Assembly (NCBI GenBank): GCA_032622095.1
Contig: CP136064.1
Span: 181,136,011-181,200,010 of the forward strand
Origin: Siphonodentalium dalli
Taxonomy: Eukaryota; Mollusca; Scaphopoda; Gadilida; Siphonodentaliidae
Direction: 5' to 3'
DNA: 64,000 bases
Below the pieces are notes generated by a model, which was given only the letters and a program-made list of their open reading frames with translations, made no database searches and was not told the DNA's origin. Below are positions 55,116-64,000 of this stretch, one piece after another (within the stretch, counting starts at the first letter, position 1; each line of letters begins with the position of its first letter). A program made the translations under genes and the position numbers.

Positions 55116-55499
55116 ATGAATTTTGTTCCCACTTATAACATGCAAATACAAACATTGCATATCAATTATGTTGAAGACTATTCTGTTCTGAGTCAGTATC
55201 AACAAGCTACCAGACGAAAAAATCAAAATGTGAAATTTTTAGCTGTTTTAAAAATACGTGGTAGACGGCTTGCCGAAGCGCTACTTCGGGAAAAATTAGA
55301 CACTACGCCGCCTCATTTCAATCATCAAATTCACATGTTAACTAGATGGTTTTATCTGCTACCATTAAGTAATAAACGTCAAGCGATAGTGACAGATTAC
55401 GAAGTCATTGTGCACAATACCCGACTCTCGAAATATAATCCGAACTTTGAGAGAAATCCGAGACCGTTAATTTGTCAACATTTAAAACTTGAACTGTAG
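55116..55499 (+). CDS. ORF of unknown function (127 codons)
   Basis: Open from an upstream ATG at 55059, but that start lies in a GGGCGGGCGGGG...GGAAAC repeat tail, so the second ATG at 55116 is preferred. The product is basic with protein-like composition: NVKFLAVLKIRGRRLAEALL, LTRWFYLLPLSNKRQAIVTD, NPRPLICQHLKLEL. No domain recognised, no introns or promoter visible. It may be a small transposon-borne gene or a first exon; chance cannot be excluded. Confidence 0.35.
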   Translation: MNFVPTYNMQIQTLHINYVEDYSVLSQYQQATRRKNQNVKFLAVLKIRGRRLAEALLREKLDTTPPHFNHQIHMLTRWFYLLPLSNKRQAIVTDYEVIVHNTRLSKYNPNFERNPRPLICQHLKLEL

Positions 55500-57026
55500 T
55501 AAATTGACGGAACGGAAAAGCGGAACGAACTTACAACTGCATATATATTGTTGTCTCCAAAATCACTCATCGTGGTATCCATTCTTGTTATATGTGCTTT
55601 TAAATCTATTTGAATCGAGAAAAAAAAACTTGTAACAAACATGTTATAGTCGGAATCCAATTATGTTCGTTCCGACTCCTGTTTCACTGTTTTTGCAAAT
55701 ACAAAATGGCTGGAAGTTCGAGGCGGTAGAAATATGCTCTCGATTTATGCGAAGAATGACACGACTAACATCTGAAACATGCATTGATACCACACTAGAA
55801 ATGTACTAGAAGCTCTTATCTACAAGTATGTGCCATGTGGCAGTTTTGGCTGTTAAATAATATTTTTTAGTGTGTGTTATCGCTTGTGAAAAGTCGAGTA
55901 AATGTCCATACCATGATTGGAGACGGAGTACTGATTTCAGTGATATACCGTCCTGACTTTTATACAAATTATAGAGCTATAGCCTATGCTCTGATAATAA
56001 AAGTCAGGTTTACGGACTAGTGTGCATTTATGTATAAAATGTTACGACAACGACCACATTAACCTCGGTGACTAGACTCGAGTCTCTACGGAAAACGAAA
56101 ATGAAATTAAAAAATACTAATTTAGTAATTACTACTTCAGCCCAAGTTCAGGACAGAAGTTCAGTACTTTTCTTAGGTTAAAACTAACAATAGTCAATAT
56201 GGCAGTTATCCTAGTCTATTGCACCAGTTAAGCCCAAGGCATAAAGGTCGAAGAAATTCCACTCCAGAATCGCTAGTCGGTAGAGTTATATAACAAATGA
56301 CAGCCTTTGTTGTGTTCACGAATTCTGAGCAATTGTCAACATGACCGACTGCAAACAAATCCTTGCACAGCCACGCGGTCAAAACAAAAATGGACACACA
56401 AAATCATTAAAATATCAAATCAGCAGATATATGCAATATAAATACATTCACAACAATTTGATATAGCATATAAAGAAGGTTATCAATCATATAATATTTG
56501 CAAATGCGCAACTGGAAACAGAAAATTACCCGTTTAATTTTTATGAAAACTTTTGTTGCTCAATCTACTTTGAGTGTCTTCCTGGAAGTGTTAGTTGCGC
56601 CACCTCGCGGGATTTTTTAAACCAATCAATTGCGAGGAATTGATCGCTGAATTTGCAACTTTCCTACGGGGTTCCCAGAAAGTTTCTGAGACAGGGAGTT
56701 TTTCTTATCTCTGGTGCCGATGTACACATTTTGTTATTGTCATCATTGATTGTGATCTGTTTTAGGCTTTCTGAAGTGTTCACAGTTTAGCCCCTAGCGC
56801 TAAGCAATCGTCTATTACCGTCAATAACACACTACGCTATCACTGATCTAATGCGGTCCAGGCCCCTGAAACTCACTAAATTCCGATGTTGATTTTTTTT
56901 GTTTCAAGTTCAACGGTTCCCGCCATTTCTTGGAAATTTAATTTAATTGCGAATATTTGCGCTTAAGAGTAAATAATTTGCGCTTAAGCACAAATAAGTA
57001 AATATACGAACTCGAAAATTGAAGAA
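55500..57026. other. Intergenic sequence
   Basis: No gene, RNA or element ends that I can support. Confidence 0.5.
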
Positions 57027-59200
57027 ACAAGACAGTCAATGACTGTGGGGTCGCTCACCTGGGAGCTCACAAACTTGAAAAGCCGTCATCGGTGCCAAAA
57101 ACAATATTAGAAGAAGGAATATCTGCCAGTTTACTGTTTGTAGTGTTGAGGTAAGATAAGAAGCGATGGTACGGTATGTGTGAAATTTATGTACCATCCC
57201 AAATTCCCAATGTAGAAAAAACCTGACTGCATGCAGTTTAAGCGATGACACTAGCTACATGGCCTACATATATGCTATGTAGGCCCTACGTATACGTGAC
57301 ATAACCAGGCGACCAATGGAAACGGGCCAGCTCGCCCCAGGGCCAACTCGGTCTGGGACAGTCGACCTGGACCAGCTCGCCCCGGACCAACTCGGTCCAA
57401 GGGATAATGTCTTATTTAAGTTGAGATCATTATTTTTCCGCACGTCATGTCGAAACATATACTCCATTCTTCAATTGAAAATGTGCTGGAATCGAGCCAC
57501 TGCCGTTGGACATACTCTCAGAGGCTGCGAAGACTGTCCCAGACCCTTCGATCGTCTGTCTTCTGTATTGATGGTGAGTGCGTCAATTTAAAGTAGTCGC
57601 GGATATGTTGCGATGGCAGGAAGGGCAATGTAGCCTAATGCTCTGCCGAAGGTCAACGGCCTTCCCGCTCTGTAAGCTCTCTGAAGACCGACGTCGCTCA
57701 CCTTCCGAAGAACAGCATGCGACCAGTGGAAGCAGCAACCTTTGATACTAACTCCTGGGACCATCCACCTCACTATGAAATAAAGTAGCTAGGAATTCTT
57801 ACCTGCTTTTACAGCTAACATCGGAAGTCGATGCTTAGAACTATTGTTTTGATAGGAATGGGATTCCCTACAATGCCGGCCTACATCCAGAGATAGTGAG
57901 ATGAACTCAGAGAATTTATAAGAGAATCTTTAATATTCAGAATGTGAAAACAGTTCATTATTATTGTTATTTATGAATTCGCCGGTTTATCGTTCAAACC
58001 GACTAAGTGATATAGGCCTACTGGCTATTATCTTTGCAAACAAACGTGCCTAAAGTAATCTAAATGTCAAAATTGATGGACATAACTCTGAAATATATCA
58101 TCATCTGAACTTAAGAAATTAATATATTAATATATATTAACTTAACACAAATTTAATACTCGGGCAAACTCGGCCCTGAAAGCTGGGCCAGCTCGCCCCA
58201 AAAACTGCATGGACCGAGTTGGCCCTGGGACGAGTGGGCCCGGATCCGCGACCAATATGCAAAATGAATTGCCCGTATTAATACTCTTTAAGCCTCCCCA
58301 TTGAAAAGGACATTTTACTAATTAGTAAAATGCCATTTTCAAGGGGAGGCTTAAAGAGTGAAAAGACTGGGACTCTGGAGACCACAACAGTCAGAACTTG
58401 TCATAATCACTTTAAAATAAGTACCGGTACCGGTAGTTCTAAACAGGACATGTACGTAGCTAGAGATACTTCTGTATGTAGATCGGTGAATATCCACCTT
58501 GAAATTAACAACTGCATGTAGGCCTACACTACTGATCACCCCCCCCCCCCCCTCCAGCTCATAACAAGGCGATCCCCTCCCAATTGGGTTCGTAAATCCC
58601 TTTGCGCACCTCCTTAGATTCGAATTTCACATGCAACTGACACCTCAAACTTTCTCAATTGTTGGAAATTTCCAATCTCACTTATTGTAAGCACATTTAA
58701 AAAAACCATTTAGACATGTTTTTGAAGCCCAATTATCCATGGACCCTAAACACCATAATTATGTCAGATTATCAGTCAGAGGTTACAAGGTGGATGTTCT
58801 AATGAGTTTGATATATTAATGATTTTATTAGACAGAAAAATGGTAAGACCTCGTAGCCCCGCCATTTCTTGACAGGTTGACCTCATCTTAACAAATCTGA
58901 ATCTCAGTCACCATTGAAGGACCTTCCATACTATATGTAAGCTAAATAGTCCAACCTCTCTTGAGAAGACATTTTAAGAATTACTATAGAGACAATTAGT
59001 TATGTCCCTGGTTCCGCCATATTTGACCTGGTGACCCAATCTGAATAAATTTTAATCCCAGTCACCGAAGAACCATTCATACTAAATATCAGTAAAATAG
59101 ACCTGAAGGTTCTTGTGAAGGAAGCATATTAAGAATTATTATGGAGGGAAACAGTCATTCGCTTGGCCCCTATATATTTGACGCTGAATAGGTCACTCTC
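57027..59200 (+). repeat. Repeat region related to 47455-49510 (contains hAT empty site)
   Basis: ACAAGACAGTCAATGACTGT at 57027 and a long parallel to the 47500-49340 block from 58365. Near 58948 it holds the uninterrupted site of the 48039-49140 element. A palindrome at 58283-58359 pairs ACTCTTTAAGCCTCCCC with GGGGAGGCTTAAAGAGT. GCTCGCCCC/GACCAACTCGG words cluster at 57330-57400 and 58170-58240. Confidence 0.6.
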
Positions 59201-59211
59201 ATTGGTTTTCT

Positions 59212-59291
59212 GTGATAAAGTTACCCAGGTTCCTGAAATTGTGATAAAGTTACCCAGGTTGGAGAGGATTGTGATAAAGTTACCCAGGTTA
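59212..59291 (+). repeat. Three tandem GTGATAAAGTTACCCAGGTT units
   Basis: The 20-bp core is perfect at 59212, 59241 and 59271, giving a period of 29-30 bp with 9-10 bp variable spacers. Function unknown. Confidence 0.85.
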
Positions 59292-59655
59292 AGAATATTT
59301 CATGTTTAGCCAGGGGGGGGGGTCGGAAAAAAAATACAGGATACAAGGACCGGATGGGTGGGTGTCCCCGAGCCCGGAATGCAGATTTTTTCTGATGTCA
59401 TGCAATTTTTTTCCAAAATCATTTCTAAGACAAATTACAGCTTCAAAATGAATTGAAACAATCAGATTCATATAGTAGTGCATGCTATAGCCTTATACAA
59501 GTGATGGGGGCTCTATATTTTATTTTAACAGTTGAAACCATGGGGTGGGTCTGGTTTTGGTCGAGGAAAAAAATTGCAATGAAAAAAGATCCATTCTCAT
59601 CTTTTCTCATAGTTTATCATGGCTTTTTAAACTTATTATACATAGAGGATACCTG

Positions 59656-59803
59656 CGTGTTTTGAGTGAATACCGGAAGTATCTCATGAGTGGTCACAGT
59701 GAGATACTGGAATCATCACGAGTGGCCTAAAGGCCACGAGTGATGATTCCAGTATCTCACTGTGACCACGAATGAGGTAATTCCGGTATTCACCCAAAAC
59801 ACG
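59656..59803. repeat. Near-perfect palindrome, 73-bp arms
   Basis: Arms 59656-59728 and 59731-59803 pair almost completely (CGTGTTTTGAGTGAATACCGG with its complement, GATACTGGAATCATCAC with its complement), with almost no loop. Could be the fold of a foldback transposon. No target duplication found. Confidence 0.85.
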
Positions 59804-60435
59804 AAGGTTTTCTTTTTATTATATGGATCATGCGCTATTTACTAAAATAGATCGAGGAATTAATTCAAAATCGAACTGATTCCGATTCACATCGGCAATA
59901 CAATTTCTGCACAACAAACAGAGAGACCACGTGGTTCAATAAAATACTGTCGATAACTCAGAATACACATGCTTCAAATGTGCGTAATATATCAGATAAC
60001 TGACCATAACTTTATTTCAAACATACCAACTTACTTGCTTGTGTACTATTAGCAATGTGGCATTGCATTTTTGTCACTTATTGACACAAAATCGTTATTT
60101 GAAGGCTTTTAAATTCTGAGGTGGGACAAATTGTATAGTATAAACAACAAACCGGAAGTTTACATATAGTCAGATAACGCTTTAGCCAGAGTATAATAAA
60201 AAGTGTTATCTCACTGTAGGTCGAAGCGGTGGGATAGCGCAATCTAAATAACTCGAATTTGCCGCTATCTGATGAGGTAGCATATAATAAAACTACCTAC
60301 ATGTATCCACATCTATGTGTATTTCATTCTGACTATACACATAGCTGTATTATTACCAATAGATACAGATATATATATGAGCATGGGTCCTACTGACAGA
60401 GTAAAAGGCTGATCATAACTTTGATATATTTTGTT

Positions 60436-60482
60436 CTTCGGGGGAGGCCCCCCCCCCCGTACTCTCCCCCCCCCCCCCCTCA
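60436..60482. repeat. Clustered poly-C runs
   Basis: Two C-rich runs within 45 bp. A proline/glycine-rich ORF on the minus strand across them is an artefact of the runs. Confidence 0.7.
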
Positions 60483-60718
60483 GGCCTTCGGACGGCATCT
60501 CCCGTTGGGATACTACTCGCCTCGACATCTTGTATACGAGAGCTACTCTCCACTCGCCTAGAATGATTTTAACCCTGAACACGTAACACCGATATTTAGG
60601 TGCAAACGAACCGTGACTATATCCCGTAACACCGATATTTCGGTGCAGCGACGACATGAGTCGATAGCAAATTTATATATAGTATAACGAGCGTCAGACC
60701 TACTGATGTATTTCACCC

Positions 60719-61950
60719 AATTTGGGTGTTTGTTTAAGAGTGGTTTTTCAACTGATGTGTGTGTCGGAATAAATGAGGTGGAGGATTTGTGTAAATGTTA
60801 GCCCAAACTACATTTCCAAGTAACGATGGTTTTGTTGTTTATTTTGAGGAATCATACCACATCAGATGAATTCAGCCCAAATATATTAACAGTTGTCATG
60901 TAAATATTTGCAGTAGGTTAGCGTTATTTGGTATTTGGGGATGTCGTTTAACATGGGGAAAATAGACTACTACGCTTGAACGGGCATGTGCATTTGCCGT
61001 TTTTTAATGTATAACAGCATGATAATCAATAACAGAAGCCTTCTCTGTCAAATACAGTCGCTCTATTTACGCTATTAATTGGGGAAATTTCCAAATTAAA
61101 CTACACACAAACGGATACCTGCTGCACATTAAGGAAGTTTGCTAACGATTATGGCGCCACCTATAGAAGGTGCCATTACCGGGACACACTATAAAGTGTA
61201 TGCCGAGGCCGAGGCGGGCTCGAAATAAAAGGTGTATACGGGTTGTTATATGGCGTTTGGTCCGTTGTTTCGCAATGAATATTATTGAAATTTGGTGTAT
61301 ATGTCCGGGCTGGGACATCGAATACAATAACGTTTGAATTGATTTTAAATTCACAAATTGGGTGTTTATTTAAGAGTGGTTTTTCAACTGATGTGTGTGT
61401 CGGAATAAATGAGGTGGGGGATTTGTGTAAATGTTAGCCCAAACTACATTTCCAGTAACGATGGTTTTGTTGTTTATTTTGAGGAATCATACCACATCAG
61501 ATGAATTCAGCCCAAATATATTAACAGTTGTCATGTAAAACATTTGCAGTAGGTTAGCGTTATTTGGTATTTGGGGATGTCGTTTAACATGGGGAAAATA
61601 GACTACTATGCTTGAACTGGCATGTGCATTTGTCGTTTTTTAATGTATAGCAACATGATAATCAATAACAAAGCCGTCTCTGTCAAATACAGTCGCTCTA
61701 TTTACGCTATTAATTGGGAACTTTCCAAATTAAACTACGCACAAACGGATACCTGCTGCAAATTAAGGAAGTTTGCTCACGATTATGGCGCCAAAAAAGT
61801 GTATGCCGAGGCCGGCTCGAAATAAAAGGTGTATACGGGGTGTTATATGGCGTTTGGTCCGTTGTTTCACAATGAATATTATTGAAATTTGGTGTATAAG
61901 TCCGGGCTGGGACATCGAATACAGTAACGTTTGAATTGATTTTAAATTCA
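60719..61950 (+). repeat. Tandem duplication, 636-bp unit
   Basis: Copy 1 is 60719-61355 and copy 2 is 61356-61950, more than 90% similar by eye over most of their length (GTTTAAGAGTGGTTTTTCAA, GGATGTCGTTTAACATGGGG, AATACAGTCGCTCTATTTAC). Copy 2 lacks about 40 bp next to TATGGCGCCA. No ORF survives in both copies. Confidence 0.88.
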
Positions 61951-61984
61951 GAAATTTGTTGATTTTATTCAACTTTTTCGTTCT

Positions 61985-62240
61985 GAAACACACTATAAAG
62001 TGTATGCGGCCGCTCCAAAATAAAAGGTGTAAGCGGACGGACTTGATGTCGCATTTTCTTCTTTGTTTATAAATGGATATGACTGAAATTTAGTACATAT
62101 GTCCGGGTTACGGCACGGAAAACATTAACGTTTGAATTGTTTTTAAATTCACAAATTTGTTGATTTTATTCAACTTTTCGTTCTTTCGTTCTATAAAGTG
62201 TAAGCGGCCGGCTCCAATTAAAAGGTGTAAGAGGCTTATG
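61985..62240 (+). repeat. Extra copies of the 3' module of the 636-bp unit
   Basis: The last ~170 bp of the unit (ACACTATAAAGTGTATGC ... AACGTTTGAATTG) recurs diverged at 61985-62157 and partly at 62194-62240, so the 3' module is present about four times. Confidence 0.75.
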
Positions 62241-62653
62241 TGCTTAGTGTTTTGAGGTATTTGAGGTTTTTTTGCGAAATAATAATTTAGAAAGTGAATA
62301 CATATATTTTAAATGATAACTTTATTTAATCATAATAAACACATAAAATATAATAACAAACATGAGACATACATGATTTATAAATTGTTAACAAAAGATA
62401 TCAAACTCAATACATGACAAAGATGACTCAATGAAGTTTATAAAGTACACATACAAATATTAAGGTAAGAATCTTTTTAAGGAAGCCGATAAAATTAAAT
62501 TTTAATTATATTTAAATTTAAAAGTGGCAATTATTAATTTACTGTTTTAAATATAAAAATATTTAATATTGAAATTATTATGTAAATTTTGTTAATTAAT
62601 TATTAATTTACTTTTTTTAAATATAAACTTTATTATTCATATATATTGTTGTC
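62241..62653. other. Very AT-rich intergenic sequence
   Basis: TTTAAATATAAA-type sequence without recognised features. Confidence 0.6.
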
Positions 62654-63005
62654 ACCAATTTAGGTTGTCTTTTGTCTATAAAAAAAAATATTCTGTCGAT
62701 ATATAATTTCATCATTGTGTGGTCGAAACAGCAGTCTTACAAAAATCAACTTTTCTGGTTTTGCATTTTTTATGTATAGAATGCAGCAAAAAGGGAGATA
62801 ACTGGCCAAATGTCATTAAAACATCGAGAAATCTGGTGTATAGATCGAAATTGAGTACAAATTTCGGGATTGAAAAAAGACCGCACAATGATGAAACTAT
62901 ATATCGATCGAATATACATGTCTCAAAGTTATCGGGGCGGAAATGCCCTTAACAACAATTTTTTCAATCCCATCATTTTATAGACAAAAGACAACCTAAA
63001 TCGGT
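62654..63005. mobile_element. MITE with 28-bp inverted ends
   Basis: Ends ACCAATTTAGGTTGTCTTTT and the complement of AAAAGACAACCTAAATCGGT pair over about 28 bp, 350 bp apart. A 77-codon ORF inside is not recognised. The target duplication is unclear. Confidence 0.75.
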
Positions 63006-63742
63006 TGAACAAGGAGAGGTGTTAACAATTAAAGCGCAAGATAACTAGTTGTGACTGGTATGCAAAAATCAGGCATTTCGATTACACCCTTTTACGGCCG
63101 GGTAGCATCATATCGCACGTTCCTAACTTGATTTTCACGTGCCACAAATGTACATTTTTATATTTCCACAGCCAATATTGCTACTTGTCTTAACAAATAT
63201 TTATTAAAATGGTCAAATGTCACAGTCAATATATGAGCTGCATTAGATCATCCTACAAATATATATATAGTCGTTGAATTTATTTCCAAATGTTTGACAT
63301 TGCCGCTTGTTTGTTATCTTAACTTGCAGTTTAACTATCATAAGTAACCATGAAAACCCCCCACACTCTTTTGTCAATGGTAGTCTTTTATATTTTTAAA
63401 CTATAGATTAACTATAGTTTACAATGTGCTAGAATTTATCCAAAATACGACAAATTGTATCTTGTTTTAGTGGAAATAAGTCACATGATAGCACGTTCCA
63501 GAAAATAACACAATATAACACAGTATAAACAGTATACACCTTATACACAATCATACACCTCTACCAGCCTGAGAAAAAAAATTAGAATATCGGAATTGTC
63601 CGGTATAAGAGAAGAATCGAACGCATTCTGAGAGGTGCCACCCAGCACGAAACATGAAACTGTTAATTCTATGAATTTGGTAGTCCATATTGCCGATTTG
63701 CTTAGATTAATCGACTGGCGGATTTCAGCGTCGACTTGTTTA

Positions 63743-64000
63743 AAGGGGTACTGTACGCCATTTTCATTAAATTTCCGGTGACAACAACGATCTAATATCG
63801 ATAATATATAGAAACATAAGTAATTTGAGTCGAAGATGTATTCTGTAAACGCTCAGGTTAATCGGCTATCTTAAAATTTAATAATTTAAAAGTTAATAAT
63901 TTGATATAAATTGAATTTATGACTGGAGCCATAAAATGGCGTCAATTAAATTACGAATTACCGTAATCAAAAACAGTAATTGAGGGATACTGGATTGTTA
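63743..64000. mobile_element. Mariner-like MITE, cut by window end
   Basis: Starts TA then AAGGGGTACTGTACG and contains GACTGGAGCCATAAA, as in the 45319-45652 foldback (GACTGGAGTCATAAA). The right end lies beyond the window. Confidence 0.65.

Overview
This is an AT-rich, intron-rich animal genome window. It is most likely from a lophotrochozoan, and I favour a bivalve mollusc. The organism call is inference. It rests on a PIWIL1-type Piwi gene with long introns and on many non-autonomous elements built like the bivalve 'pearl' repeats: about 160-bp tandem cores, a CGGA-rich microsatellite and a terminal hairpin.

One real host gene can be supported: the 5' two-thirds of a Piwi-clade Argonaute on the minus strand. 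Twelve coding exons run from the ATG at 38520 down to 507. They join in frame with GT/AG borders into 592 codons: an Arg/Gly-rich N-terminus, N-terminal domain and linker, PAZ, second linker and the start of MID. The rest of MID and the catalytic PIWI domain lie beyond the left edge.

The assembly is faulty here. A run of Ns (26204-26303) separates two contigs that share about 11 kb: 14108-24808 is repeated at 26304-37365. Exons 2-8 therefore appear twice. The left copy is open. In the right copy exons 2 and 3 carry single-base homopolymer insertions. Unmerged allelic contig ends explain this better than a real tandem duplication.

Almost everything else is transposon-derived. The Piwi introns hold several hAT-like elements with 8-bp target duplications (1574-2602, 3194-4058, 6852-9341, 12073-13126), two PIF/Harbinger-like elements with TTA or TAA duplications (7134-8850, 9358-10405), foldback elements, and pearl-like tandem elements (4247-5340, 13635-14375 and others). 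Some are nested two or three deep. The region right of the gene (38522-64000) shows no convincing host gene. It holds a 192-bp tandem array just upstream of the first coding exon, piggyBac-like TTAA elements (44233-45227, 50402-50700), a mariner-like foldback (45319-45652), further hAT-like elements (41260-42568, 48039-49140, 49662-52323, 53014-54283), a 73-bp-arm palindrome (59656-59803) and a 636-bp tandem duplication (60719-61950).

Piwi proteins use piRNAs to silence transposons, so the window shows a transposon-defence gene whose own introns are packed with short non-autonomous transposons.
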